Origin: G963676795 sp963677215
GTDB lineage: Bacteria; Desulfobacterota; Desulfuromonadia; Desulfuromonadales; Geopsychrobacteraceae
Direction: 5' to 3'
DNA: 64,000 nt
Assembly: GCA_963677215.1 (NCBI GenBank)
Contig: OY781919.1
Span: forward strand, 2,852,001-2,916,000
A program made the translations under genes and the position numbers. Position 1 is the first letter of the stretch. Each line of letters begins with the position of its first letter. Below, piece by piece: positions 33,655 through 42,596 of this stretch. The notes under the pieces were generated by a model. It worked only from the letters and a program-made list of their open reading frames with translations. It did no database searches and was not told the origin of the DNA.

Positions 33655-33873
33655 TTGGCTAAAGAAGAAGCAATTGAAGTGGAAGGAACTGTCGTTGAGC
33701 CGTTGCCCAACGCCATGTTCAGGGTCAAGCTTGACAACGATCATGTTGTTCTGGCCCATATTTCCGGAAAAATGAGAAAGTATTACATCCGCATTCTGCC
33801 GGGAGATCGTGTTACTGTCGAGCTTTCCCCCTATGACCTGACTCGCGGACGGATTACTTACCGGGCGAAATAG
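33655..33873 (+). CDS. infA: Translation initiation factor IF-1
   Basis: A 72-residue OB-fold protein: AKEEAIEVEGTVVEPLPNAM, then FRVKLDNDHVVLAHISGKMR, ending GRITYRAK, as in all IF-1. It binds the ribosomal A site during initiation. The start codon is TTG, five bases after GGAGG; translation from any ATG would remove the conserved N-terminus. It is monocistronic with its own terminator. Confidence 0.95.
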   Translation: MAKEEAIEVEGTVVEPLPNAMFRVKLDNDHVVLAHISGKMRKYYIRILPGDRVTVELSPYDLTRGRITYRAK

Positions 33874-33941
33874 GTCGTCTGCTGTCCGCCAACTGATGCG
33901 GCAGGGGCTCGTCTCATCATTTCTCTATGCCATAAAACGAT

Positions 33942-33961
33942 ACCGGCCTGTGCCGGTTTTC
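33942..33961 (+). terminator. Terminator after infA
   Basis: A 6-bp stem ACCGGC/GCCGGT (33942-33947, 33952-33957) with a 4-base loop and TTTTC. A TATAAT (33967-33972) just after it may be the -10 of leuS. A further stem GCAGTG/CACTGC (33992-33997, 34005-34010) ends immediately before the leuS GGAGG. Confidence 0.7.
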
Positions 33962-34019
33962 GTGTATATAATCTGTTATTTCTATTTTAAGGCAGTGCGC
34001 GTCTCACTGCGGAGGCGAT

Positions 34020-36575
34020 ATGGATAATCTTTATATTCCAGGAGCGATTGAGGCCAAGTGGCAGCAATTCTGGGAGCAGAACCAGTCCTTCCGGGTCACG
34101 GAAGATCCTGACAAGAAGAAATATTACCTGCTCGAAATGTTCCCTTATCCATCTGGACGGATACATATGGGGCATGTGCGCAATTATGCCATCGGCGATG
34201 TCGTTGCGCGCTTCAAGCGGATGCAGGGGTTTAATGTTCTTCACCCGATGGGGTGGGATGCCTTTGGTATGCCTGCAGAAAATGCAGCCATCGAACACGG
34301 AACCCATCCTGCCAAATGGACTTACGAAAATATTGCCAGCATGCGTAAGCAGTTGTCACGTATCGGCCTTTCCTATGACTGGCAGCGCGAGTTTGCAACC
34401 TGTGATGCCGACTATTATCGCTGGGAGCAGCTGGTTTTTCTGAAGATGTTTGAAAAGGGGTTGGCCTACAAGAAAGGCTCTTCGGTCAACTGGTGTGACG
34501 ACTGTCAGACCGTTCTGGCCAACGAACAGGTCGAGGACGGGTGTTGCTGGCGCTGTCACAATCAGGTCAAGCCAAAGCAGCTGGAGCAGTGGTTCTTCAA
34601 GATCACCGACTATGCCGACGAATTGCTCGAATGCTCTGATGAGCTCAAGGGCTGGCCGGAACGTGTACTGGCCATGCAGCGCAACTGGATCGGCAAAAGC
34701 TACGGCTGTGAAATTGAATTTCAGGTTGCGGGTTGTGAGGAGAAAATCAAAGTCTTTACCACCCGTCCGGATACCCTCTACGGCGTGACCTTCATGAGTC
34801 TGGCTCCAGAGCATCCACAGGTCGCTGCACTGATAACAGATGAACAGCGGACTGAGGTTGAAAGCTTCATTGCCGAAGTCGAGATGCAGGACAAGGTTGA
34901 CCGTTCCAGTGGTGAGCTTGAGAAGAAGGGGGTCTTCACGGGCTCTTACTGTGTTCACCCGCTGACTGGCAAGCAGATCCCGGTTTTCCTCGCCAACTTC
35001 GTGCTGATGGACTATGGAACAGGGGCTGTTATGGCTGTCCCGGCCCATGATCAGCGCGACTTCGAATTTGCAGCTAAATATCAGCTGCCGCTGCAGGTTG
35101 TCATTCAGCCAGAGGGCGAAGATCTCGCGGCTGAGCAGTTGGCCGAGGCCTATACCGGTCAGGGGCTGCTGGTCAATTCCGCGCAGTTTGACGGGGTTGA
35201 TAACGAATCGGCCAAGGAGCAGATTGCGGCTTACCTTGATGGGCGTGGTGAAGGACGCAAGACCATTAATTACCGACTGCGCGACTGGGGGGTCTCACGT
35301 CAGCGTTATTGGGGGACGCCTATCCCGATTATTTACTGTGACAGCTGTGGCACTGTGCCGGTTCCGGAGAAGGATCTGCCGGTCAAGCTGCCGACCGATG
35401 TTGAGCTGACCGGTGAGGGCGGCTCGCCGCTGGCCCGTCATCAGGAGTTCATGAGGGTGGACTGTCCGATCTGTGGCATGCCGGCACGCCGTGAGAGTGA
35501 TACCTTCGATACCTTCGTCGAGAGTTCCTGGTATTTTGCCCGCTACGCCTGTCCGGATTACACCAAAGGCCCGCTCGATAAGCAGGCGGCGAACTACTGG
35601 ATGCCGGTTGATCAGTATATCGGCGGTATCGAACATGCTGTCATGCACCTGCTCTATGCCCGTTTCTATACCAAGGTGCTGCGAGACCTCGGCTTCGTCG
35701 ATGTCGATGAGCCGTTCACCAATCTGTTGACTCAAGGGATGGTCTGCAAGGAGACTCAGCGCTGTCCTCAGCATGGTTGGCTCTATCCTGAGCAGGTTGT
35801 AGATGGTGCCTGTACCGAATGTGGTATGCCTGTTCAGTTTGGTCGTACCGAGAAGATGTCCAAGTCGAAGAAGAATGTCATCGATCCAAATCAGCTGATC
35901 GATCAGTACGGTTCCGATACGGCGCGACTCTTTTCTCTGTTCGCGGCGCCACCGGAGAAGGATCTGGAATGGAACGAGCAAGGCGTTGAAGGCTGTGCCC
36001 GATTCCTTGGCCGGATCTGGCGTGCTGTGACGGAAAATCTTGAGCTGATCGCAGGTGTTGAAGTCGGGCAGGACTTCAGTGGTGACGCGGCCGATCTGCA
36101 CCGCAAGACTCATCAGACTATCAAGAAGGTGACTGAGGATGTCGACGGACGCTTCCATTTCAATACCGCCATTGCCGCAGTTATGGAGCTGGTCAACGCG
36201 ATCTACTCCTTCAAGTCTGCAGCTGAAAATCCGGGTGCACTGCGTGAAGCCCTGGAGGTGACCGTTAGGCTGCTCAACCCATTTGTTCCGCATATCTGTG
36301 AAGAACTATGGCAGCAGCTTGGTCATCAGCAGAGCGTCGAGGCCTCTGGTTGGCCCGCATATGACGAATCTGCGCTGGTTTCCGATGAAATTACCGTAGT
36401 CGTTCAGGTCAACGGCAAGGTCCGTGGCAAGCTGACCATTGCTGTTGAAGCCAGCAAAGAAGACGTTGAAGCTGCGGCTCTGGCCGAACCGAACGTCAAG
36501 CGTTTCATCGAAGATAAGCAGGTCCGTAAGGTGATCATTGTTCCTGGTCGCCTGGTGAATGTCGTGGTTGGCTGA
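34020..36575 (+). CDS. leuS: Leucyl-tRNA synthetase
   Basis: An 851-residue class I synthetase. HIGH region: PYPSGRIHMGHVRNYAIGD; a CP1 editing domain (TTRPDTLYGVTF, AVPAHDQRDFEFA); and KMSKS in RTEKMSKSKKN. Zinc-binding-type cysteines occur in WCDDCQTVL and CPICGMP, CTECGMP. It ends with the anticodon-binding and C-terminal domains. GGAGG precedes the ATG. The stop overlaps the lptE start by one base, and holA follows, a conserved leuS-lptE-holA set. Confidence 0.97.
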   Translation: MDNLYIPGAIEAKWQQFWEQNQSFRVTEDPDKKKYYLLEMFPYPSGRIHMGHVRNYAIGDVVARFKRMQGFNVLHPMGWDAFGMPAENAAIEHGTHPAKWTYENIASMRKQLSRIGLSYDWQREFATCDADYYRWEQLVFLKMFEKGLAYKKGSSVNWCDDCQTVLANEQVEDGCCWRCHNQVKPKQLEQWFFKITDYADELLECSDELKGWPERVLAMQRNWIGKSYGCEIEFQVAGCEEKIKVFTTRPDTLYGVTFMSLAPEHPQVAALITDEQRTEVESFIAEVEMQDKVDRSSGELEKKGVFTGSYCVHPLTGKQIPVFLANFVLMDYGTGAVMAVPAHDQRDFEFAAKYQLPLQVVIQPEGEDLAAEQLAEAYTGQGLLVNSAQFDGVDNESAKEQIAAYLDGRGEGRKTINYRLRDWGVSRQRYWGTPIPIIYCDSCGTVPVPEKDLPVKLPTDVELTGEGGSPLARHQEFMRVDCPICGMPARRESDTFDTFVESSWYFARYACPDYTKGPLDKQAANYWMPVDQYIGGIEHAVMHLLYARFYTKVLRDLGFVDVDEPFTNLLTQGMVCKETQRCPQHGWLYPEQVVDGACTECGMPVQFGRTEKMSKSKKNVIDPNQLIDQYGSDTARLFSLFAAPPEKDLEWNEQGVEGCARFLGRIWRAVTENLELIAGVEVGQDFSGDAADLHRKTHQTIKKVTEDVDGRFHFNTAIAAVMELVNAIYSFKSAAENPGALREALEVTVRLLNPFVPHICEELWQQLGHQQSVEASGWPAYDESALVSDEITVVVQVNGKVRGKLTIAVEASKEDVEAAALAEPNVKRFIEDKQVRKVIIVPGRLVNVVVG

Positions 36576-37081
36576 TGAGGTCTTTACTGTTAGCGTTGGC
36601 TGTCTGCACCCTGCTTGTATCCTGCGGTTATCATCTGCATGGGCAGGGAGGTGTTCTGACGCAGGGGGGGGGAGTTTATGTCCCCCTTTTCGAGAACTTT
36701 ACCTCTGAACCGCTGCTTGAGCAGCTGGCCTCCAGTAATCTGTCGGAGGAACTGTCCAGAAATTCCAGGGTCAGGCTGGTCGAGAGTCTTGACGCTGCAA
36801 GCCTGGTTCTGCGCGGTACGTTGATCACCTATGGGTGCGGTGTGTTGGCTTATGATTCGGCTGATGATATTGCTTTTTATCGTCTGACCATCGCTTTACG
36901 CGCTGAATTGACCGATGTAGCCACTCGGCAGGTCGTCTGGCAGGGTGATCTGACCAGAAGTGAAAATTTCTACGCAGATTCCGACTCGATGCTGCAGGAC
37001 GATCGTGAATCGGACGCGCAAAAGATCCTGATGCAGCGGTTGATCGAAGATCTTTACGATCAGCTCGTTGACGACTTTTAA
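36575..37081 (+). CDS. lptE: LPS-assembly lipoprotein LptE
   Basis: A 168-residue outer-membrane lipoprotein that plugs the LptD pore for lipopolysaccharide delivery. The lipobox is LLVSC with Cys17 as the lipid site. GYHLHGQ follows, as in LptE proteins, and VYVPLFENFTSEPLLE gives the conserved strand. Length is normal. It starts on the last base of the leuS stop and precedes holA. Confidence 0.88.
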   Translation: MRSLLLALAVCTLLVSCGYHLHGQGGVLTQGGGVYVPLFENFTSEPLLEQLASSNLSEELSRNSRVRLVESLDAASLVLRGTLITYGCGVLAYDSADDIAFYRLTIALRAELTDVATRQVVWQGDLTRSENFYADSDSMLQDDRESDAQKILMQRLIEDLYDQLVDDF

Positions 37082-37091
37082 GGACTCTTTG

Positions 37092-38090
37092 ATGACTTCA
37101 GAGGAATTCTTCCGCCTGCTCAGACAGGGTCAGATTCCGGAGGTTATTGTTCTGAGCGGCAATGAGCCGTTTTTGATTAATCGCGCTCGCAGGGCTGTGC
37201 GCTCTGCCATTTTTGGCGACAGCAAAGATGATTTCAATGACAATCAATTCGAGGCCAAGGGTAGCAGTGCTGAAAGTGTTATAGAGACTGCTGTCACCCT
37301 GCCTGTCTTCGCCAACCGGCGGCTAGTAAGCGTCAAGGATATCCATCAGTGGCCGGCTGCTGAGCTTGGCCTGCTACTTGGCTATATTGAGCACCCTGTT
37401 CCTGAAACCTGTCTGCTGCTAACTGCTGAAAAACTCGACAGTCGACGTAAGTCCACACAGCTCTTGAAAAAAGCTTCAGCTTATGTCGAATTCAAGCCGC
37501 TGACTGAGCGGGAGCTTCCCGGTTATATTTCACAATACCTGCGTCAGCACGATTTCTCCATGACCTCAGATGCGCTTGCGTTGTTCTGCTCGATGGTCAG
37601 CGGCAGTCTGCACGAAGTTCATTCCGAACTGGAAAAGCTGATTGTTTTTCTGGGAGACGCTCGATTGATCGATATTGCCGAAGTGCAGGCTGTTGTCTCC
37701 AGGGGCAGGGCGGAAAACATTTTTGAGCTTGGTCACGCTGTCGGTCGTGGAGATGCTGCCTCAGCCCTGCGTGTCGTTGCTCGCTTGACCTCTACCGGAG
37801 AGCCTCCGCTACGGATCCTGACGCTTCTGGTCAGGCACTTCAGGCAGATGTGGAAGGTGCGTGAGCTACAGGTGCAGCGTTGTCCGGAAAAGGAGATTCC
37901 TGCCAGGGCTGGGGTCCCGTATTTTGCTGTCGGTGATTTGGTCAGACAGGGGAAACGTTTTTCGCGAGTTGATTTTATGGCGGGGTTTGAGATGTTCCTT
38001 GAAACTGACCTGGCTATGAAGTCAAGTGGTGCTGATGCTGATGCCTTGCTCGAGTCTCTGGTCTTGCAACTTGCTGCCCGTAAGCGTTAA
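37092..38090 (+). CDS. holA: DNA polymerase III delta subunit
   Basis: A 332-residue clamp-loader subunit that opens the beta clamp. Typical segments: VIVLSGNEPFLINRARRAV, LVSVKDIHQWP, and the helical collar with ILTLLVRHFRQMWKVRELQ near residue 250. The ATG at 37092 follows AAGGA; a TTG upstream sits inside the lptE coding end. Its transcript ends at a perfect bidirectional terminator shared with rpsT. Confidence 0.92.
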   Translation: MTSEEFFRLLRQGQIPEVIVLSGNEPFLINRARRAVRSAIFGDSKDDFNDNQFEAKGSSAESVIETAVTLPVFANRRLVSVKDIHQWPAAELGLLLGYIEHPVPETCLLLTAEKLDSRRKSTQLLKKASAYVEFKPLTERELPGYISQYLRQHDFSMTSDALALFCSMVSGSLHEVHSELEKLIVFLGDARLIDIAEVQAVVSRGRAENIFELGHAVGRGDAASALRVVARLTSTGEPPLRILTLLVRHFRQMWKVRELQVQRCPEKEIPARAGVPYFAVGDLVRQGKRFSRVDFMAGFEMFLETDLAMKSSGADADALLESLVLQLAARKR

Positions 38091-38092
38091 TT

Positions 38093-38134
38093 AGATCTAA
38101 AAAAAGGCCGCGTATGCGGCCTTTTTTTAGATCT
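38093..38134. terminator. Bidirectional terminator between holA and rpsT
   Basis: A perfect 19-bp inverted repeat, GC-rich in the centre and flanked by runs of seven A and seven T, with a GTAT loop. It serves both converging genes. Confidence 0.95.
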
Positions 38135-38151
38135 TGTATGCTTAGCTCTTG

Positions 38152-38415
38152 TTATGCAAGAGTATTGACCAGTTTGGACAGGCGTGAAATTTTGCGACTG
38201 GCTGTCGCTTTATGGATAACGCCCTTGGTTGCAGTTTTGTCGATGTATGGAACTGCCTTGGCCAGGGCGGCAACTGCCGCTTCTTTGTCACCAGCAGTGA
38301 CGGCTTCACGTACGTTCTTTACCAGGGTACGCATGGTGGAGCGAATATGGGTGTTGCGAGCATTGCGAGCTGCATTTTGTTTGATGCGCTTGAGAGCCGA
38401 TTTATGATTGGCCAC
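38152..38415 (-). CDS. rpsT: 30S ribosomal protein S20
   Basis: An 87-residue, highly basic helical protein: MANHKSALKRIKQNAARNAR at the start, STMRTLVKNV, and KGVIHKATASRKISRLSK at the end. It binds 16S rRNA. It is monocistronic, with a good promoter upstream and the shared terminator downstream; AGGAG precedes the ATG. Confidence 0.97.
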   Translation of the reverse strand: MANHKSALKRIKQNAARNARNTHIRSTMRTLVKNVREAVTAGDKEAAVAALAKAVPYIDKTATKGVIHKATASRKISRLSKLVNTLA

Positions 38416-38467
38416 GATTTATTCTCCTTGTGAATATATATATTATCGTCCTGCTAAAAGCTCGCTG

Positions 38468-38497
38468 ATACTAGTCGAAGCCTTGTTTTTCTGTCAA
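38468..38497 (-). promoter_or_regulatory. Sigma-70 promoter of rpsT
   Basis: On the minus strand: TTGACA (38497-38492), 18 bases, TAGTAT (38473-38468), 52 bases before the ATG. Confidence 0.75.
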
Positions 38498-38579
38498 GTT
38501 AAAAAGAGCTAATTGTTGGCAGGAAAAACACATTATTTCAAGTAATTACAAAAAAAGTCCCTGGGATTAAAAGTATATA

Positions 38580-40148
38580 ATGTCTTTATACCGTAAAATT
38601 TCTTCTGCCACACTGATCATGGCTCTGGCAACGTTCCTCAGTCGTATTGCGGGCTTGGTGCGAGATATTGTTGTCGCCCGGGTTTTCGGAGCAGGGTTTG
38701 TCTCTGATGCTTTTTTTATGGCTTTTACCATACCAAATCTGCTGCGCCGCTTTTTTGGTGAGGGTTCACTGACTGCTGCGTTTGTTCCGACCTTTTCCGA
38801 GATTCATCATGCTGAAGGGGAGGAGCGCTCTCAGCAGTTCTTCAGGCGGTGTCTTACCTTGCTACTGATGTCAATGATACTAGTGGTGATTCTTGGTATC
38901 ATTCTCTCCCCCTGGGTTGTTCAGGTCATTGCTCATGGGTTTGCTCAGGTTGAGGGGAAACTTGAGCTGACTGATATGTTAAACCGGGTCATGTTTCCCT
39001 ATATTGGCCTGGTTTCATTGCTGGCGTTTTTTACCGGGATTCTGAATGTTCGTGGTCATTTTTTCATGCCGTCCCTGTCGCCGTTGTTTCTGAACCTGGT
39101 CATGGTCTTCTCAGCTCTTTGCCTTGGGAATTTTTTTGATCGACCGGTCTTTGCTCTTGCCGTCGGTGTGGTTGTTGGTGGTGTTGTTCAGTTAGTAGCA
39201 CAGATTCCGTTACTGCTCAGGTTCGGGTTCGGGCTACGGCTCGATTTCGGTTTTATGCGTGATGATGCCGTAAGAAGGGTGGCTTCATTGATGCTGCCCG
39301 GTATCGCCGGGGTTGCCATCTATCAGATCAACCTCGTAGTGACCCGTCTGTTGGCTTCTTTTCTACCACAGGGGAGCGTTTCTTATCTTTATTATGGTCA
39401 GCGCCTGTTTGAGTTTCCTCAAGGGATATTTGTCGTATCTCTGGCCCAGGCAGTATTGCCGATGATGAGTCGACAGCTAGCTGAGGGGAATCGGGACGGG
39501 ATGAACGATTCGCTGCGTTTTGCGCTTGCGCTGATCAGTGTTTTTACTTTGCCTGCTGTTGTAGGCCTGATTGTCTGCGCCGGTCCGATATATTCCCTGT
39601 TCTTTCTGGGGGGTGAGTTTGATGCCGTTGCTACTAGAAAAACCGCTGAGGCGCTCGTCTGCTATGCTCCGGGATTGATTTTTGTCGGCTATAGCCGTAT
39701 TGCCTCTCAGACCTTTTTTGCTCTTAAAGATACCAGGACACCGGTGCTCGTCTCTTTCTGGACGCTTATTGTCAATATAGTGTCTGGTTTCCTCCTGATG
39801 CTGTGGTTGGATCATCTCGGCCTTGCCCTCGGTTTGACGATTTCGTCACTTTTCAATGCGTCTGCCCTGCTGCTGCTGTTGAGGCCTCGGGTTGATGCTT
39901 TTATGAAAAGGGGAATTATTATGCCTCTGTTAAAGGCCCTTGTTCCGGTTGTAGTGATGGCCGGCGTTGCCGTGCTGCTCCTTCAATTTGGCAGTCGGCT
40001 TACGGATGGTTCCAGGCTGATAAATGCTTTCATTCTGATAGTAACAGTCGGTCTGTCTGTCTTCGTATATGTTGCGGGCTGCTATTGTTTTCAAGTCAAC
40101 GAGGTCAAGCGTGGCATTCAGCTGATAAGACGGCGGGGAAAGGCGTAG
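38580..40148 (+). CDS. murJ: Lipid II flippase MurJ
   Basis: A 522-residue polytopic membrane protein (about 14 helices) of the MurJ/MviN family that moves lipid II across the inner membrane. The N-terminal signature is LSRIAGLVRDIVVARVFGAG with FRRFFGEGSLTAAFVPTFSE-like residues (NLLRRFFGEGSLTAAF), and QTFFALKDTRTPV lies in the second half. The SD is weak, so expression may be low. It lies opposite rpsT and has no operon partner in the window. Confidence 0.94.
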   Translation: MSLYRKISSATLIMALATFLSRIAGLVRDIVVARVFGAGFVSDAFFMAFTIPNLLRRFFGEGSLTAAFVPTFSEIHHAEGEERSQQFFRRCLTLLLMSMILVVILGIILSPWVVQVIAHGFAQVEGKLELTDMLNRVMFPYIGLVSLLAFFTGILNVRGHFFMPSLSPLFLNLVMVFSALCLGNFFDRPVFALAVGVVVGGVVQLVAQIPLLLRFGFGLRLDFGFMRDDAVRRVASLMLPGIAGVAIYQINLVVTRLLASFLPQGSVSYLYYGQRLFEFPQGIFVVSLAQAVLPMMSRQLAEGNRDGMNDSLRFALALISVFTLPAVVGLIVCAGPIYSLFFLGGEFDAVATRKTAEALVCYAPGLIFVGYSRIASQTFFALKDTRTPVLVSFWTLIVNIVSGFLLMLWLDHLGLALGLTISSLFNASALLLLLRPRVDAFMKRGIIMPLLKALVPVVVMAGVAVLLLQFGSRLTDGSRLINAFILIVTVGLSVFVYVAGCYCFQVNEVKRGIQLIRRRGKA

Positions 40149-40199
40149 CGCGTAGCGCCACGCCAGAGATGCCCCGACGTCTGTTCGCTATTTGTATGG

Positions 40200-40592
40200 T
40201 CAGAAGCGGTTGATGTGGATCTGACCGCTTCTGACCCTGCTTTCCAGCCAGTTTCTAATCCTTCCTTTGAGTAGCTGTCTCGTTACTGGTGTCAGCAGGA
40301 AAAACCCGAGCAGGTCTGTACAGAATCCCGGTGTCAGTAGCAGCAGCCCACCGGCGAGAACCATTGCTCCGTCGATCATCTCTTCCTGTGGTAGCCTACC
40401 CTGACTTAATTCGTTCTGGATACGATTCAGCAGGGTGAATCCCTGCGATCTTGCAAGGGCGGCACCAGCTATGCCAGTCAGAATGATGAGGCCGATTGTC
40501 GGCAAGATGCCGATCTGTTGGCCTGCGCTGATCAGGACATAGATTTCAATAACCGGAACCAGGGTGAAAAGAATTATCAGTTTTATAAACAT
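40200..40592 (-). CDS. fxsA: FxsA family membrane protein
   Basis: A 130-residue membrane protein with three or four hydrophobic segments. FxsA features: VPVIEIYVLISAGQQIG at the start, TIGLIILTGIAGAALAR, and GGLLLLTPGFCTDLLGFFLL in the centre. The E. coli homologue reduces phage T7 exclusion by F, but its normal function is unknown. AAGGAG precedes the ATG. No partner gene. Confidence 0.85.
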   Translation of the reverse strand: MFIKLIILFTLVPVIEIYVLISAGQQIGILPTIGLIILTGIAGAALARSQGFTLLNRIQNELSQGRLPQEEMIDGAMVLAGGLLLLTPGFCTDLLGFFLLTPVTRQLLKGRIRNWLESRVRSGQIHINRF

Positions 40593-40823
40593 TTACTCTC
40601 CTTATGAAAGTATTTTAATGGAGTTGTGGCAATGCCATGATGTAGAACTAACAGTTGAACTTCATAACTTTGTAACTTATTGAAAAACAGAGCTTTTATG
40701 TTTGTCTAAAAAATAGGCAAGGTGCTGGCCGGGCCAGTATTTGTCGTCAGCCTCTTGATTTCAACAGGGTTATCAACATTATTTCCACAACTTGTGTGGA
40801 TGGCCTGTGAAAGTCATTGTTTT

Positions 40824-41540
40824 TTACAGGTTTTTATTCGACTGTTGGTCCGGGTTGCGGGTGTTGTCATGATTGCGAATGTATTCCGTCGTTTTTTTTC
40901 TGAGCAGGTCTTCCGCGTCCAGGTCGCAGGCGTTACTCAGGCGAACGATATCAAATATGATATCGCTAAGAAATTCTTCGCATGTTTCCTTGCTGGCTGT
41001 CTGCTCAAATTTTGATGTCGCGATACGCTCTGCGAGCTTGGCTAGTAGATCCGTAGCAGACGGCTCTCCTTTTTCAATTTTTCTGACAGCCTTGGCGGCA
41101 CGTTTCAGCGCCGGCAGTTGTCGGCTGATACGCTTTTCGAGGCTCAGGGGATTGCCCTTGCCGGTTCTTTCAGCGATCTTGATTTCTTCCCAGCGCTCCT
41201 CGTGGCCGACATTGCTTTCTGTACTGAAGACGTGGGGGTGGCGACGGATCATTTTTTCATTGATGGCATGAATGGCATCAGCGAAATCGAACATGGCCTT
41301 CTCTGAAAATATCTGAGAAAGAAAAACTGTCTGCAGCAGGACGTCCCCTATTTCATCGCATATCAGTATGGGGTCGCCTTCATCTATCGCTTCCAGAAGT
41401 TCATGGGCTTCTTCAAGGATGAAGCTTTTAAGGCTCTCTGGCGTCTGCTGGCGATCCCAGGGGCACCCGTCGGGAGAGCGCAGGGTTTTCATGATTTCAG
41501 TCAATCTGAGTATTTCTGTCTCTGTATCGTGGTCTGACAA
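40824..41540 (-). CDS. mazG: Nucleoside triphosphate pyrophosphohydrolase MazG
   Basis: A 238-residue all-alpha NTP pyrophosphohydrolase. The first MazG domain is complete: LRSPDGCPWDRQQTPESLKS, then EEAHELLEAIDEGD and DEIGDVLLQTVFLSQI, the ExxE...ExxD metal site, and RHPHVF. The second domain is shorter than usual and diverged (EEFLSDIIFDIVRLS keeps part of the acidic pattern), and the last 15 residues are polar. It may still clean the nucleotide pool. Start ATG 41540; no clear operon partner. Confidence 0.88.
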   Translation of the reverse strand: MSDHDTETEILRLTEIMKTLRSPDGCPWDRQQTPESLKSFILEEAHELLEAIDEGDPILICDEIGDVLLQTVFLSQIFSEKAMFDFADAIHAINEKMIRRHPHVFSTESNVGHEERWEEIKIAERTGKGNPLSLEKRISRQLPALKRAAKAVRKIEKGEPSATDLLAKLAERIATSKFEQTASKETCEEFLSDIIFDIVRLSNACDLDAEDLLRKKTTEYIRNHDNTRNPDQQSNKNL

Positions 41541-41707
41541 GCTCGTCTCCTTGGCTGGATCTTGTTAATAATTCATGGATTTCGATGTTCTTTTTGTGCT
41601 TAATAGTCACTCCGAGGTGCGGAATGTGAAAAAACAAAAAAAATCTTGCAAAACGTCAATGGATGGGCTAGAAAAGTGCGCCATTCTGTGCTGTTGAGTC
41701 TTAGGGC

Positions 41708-41735
41708 TTGACATGGGGTGGTTGCTATCTATACT
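41708..41735 (+). promoter_or_regulatory. Sigma-70 promoter of the yceD-rpmF-fab operon
   Basis: TTGACA (41708-41713), 16 bases, TATACT (41730-41735). It lies inside the longest open frame for yceD and therefore decides in favour of the GTG start at 41759. Confidence 0.78.
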
Positions 41736-41758
41736 GTCCCTTTCGCCTTGAGGATAAT

Positions 41759-42304
41759 GTGCGACTTGAGTTGAAAGATATCAAGGGGGGAGTTCTTGAG
41801 CAAGAGTACTCTCTCTCTGTTGATGAATTTCCTGAGCTGGAGGTGCTGGCTGAAAATGGTGCCGGAAGCTATCAGGGGCCCCTTCAGTTTACGCTCCGTT
41901 TGCAGCGGACCGGAAGGATGGTTGAAGTTGACGGTCGGTTGCAGGCGACGGTTCAGCTTGATTGTGGACGTTGCTTGTGTCGTTATCGACAAGAGGTGGA
42001 TGAGAGGTTCTCCTTCACCTTTACTCCGGTTCTGAAGGAGGCCGATGCCGGTCAGGACGATGTTGAGCTTGAGGCTGATGAGCTCGGTCTTGTGCTTTAT
42101 CAGGATGAAGTCCTAGAGCTTGGCCCCTGTCTCCAGGAGCAGGCTGTGATGGCATTGCCGGTAGCTCATGTATGTAGCTCCGATTGCAGGGGACTTTGTC
42201 CTGAATGTGGAATCAATTTAAATGAAGGCTCATGTGATTGCAGTCCCAGGCCGTTTAATAACAAGTTTGGTGCTTTGGCTGGCTTGATGAGTAAGAAGCC
42301 ATAG
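41759..42304 (+). CDS. yceD: DUF177 / YceD family protein
   Basis: A 181-residue DUF177 protein, widely linked to 23S rRNA/large-subunit assembly and almost always encoded before rpmF. Visible features: CGRCLCRYRQEVDERF in the middle and the C-terminal CSSDCRGLCPECGINLNEG, a cysteine-rich end. The start is GTG at 41759 after GAGG, 24 bases beyond the promoter -10. A longer frame would begin inside the -35 element. First gene of the fatty acid operon. Confidence 0.85.
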   Translation: MRLELKDIKGGVLEQEYSLSVDEFPELEVLAENGAGSYQGPLQFTLRLQRTGRMVEVDGRLQATVQLDCGRCLCRYRQEVDERFSFTFTPVLKEADAGQDDVELEADELGLVLYQDEVLELGPCLQEQAVMALPVAHVCSSDCRGLCPECGINLNEGSCDCSPRPFNNKFGALAGLMSKKP

Positions 42305-42391
42305 TGCGTTAGTTAGATATTGATCACGAAACAGTGAATAGTATAGGTTGTCGCAGTTTAAGTGCGGCAATTCGTAACCGAGGAGATAATC

Positions 42392-42571
42392 ATGGCTGTA
42401 CCAAAGAAAAAGACTTCTAAATCGAAAAAAAACATGCGTCGTGCACACGACTTCCTGACTGCTCCGGGGATTTCAACCTGTCCTCAGTGTCAGGAGCCTA
42501 AGCAGCCACATCGTGTCTGTGAGAATTGTGGTACATACAAGGGTAAAGAAATTATCAGTAGCGAAGCCTGA
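42392..42571 (+). CDS. rpmF: 50S ribosomal protein L32
   Basis: A 59-residue protein: MAVPKKKTSKSKKNMRRAHD, then the zinc-ribbon pairs CPQC and CENC. The ATG at 42392 follows AGGAG. All four cysteines are present, so this is the zinc form. It precedes plsX, the conserved rpmF-plsX-fab order that ties ribosome and membrane synthesis. Confidence 0.96.
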   Translation: MAVPKKKTSKSKKNMRRAHDFLTAPGISTCPQCQEPKQPHRVCENCGTYKGKEIISSEA

Positions 42572-42596
42572 TTTTACCAGTCCCGATTGATCTGAT

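Noticed and set aside
40142..40164. Terminator after murJ
   Set aside because: The GC-rich imperfect stem there has a mismatch and no T tract on either strand.
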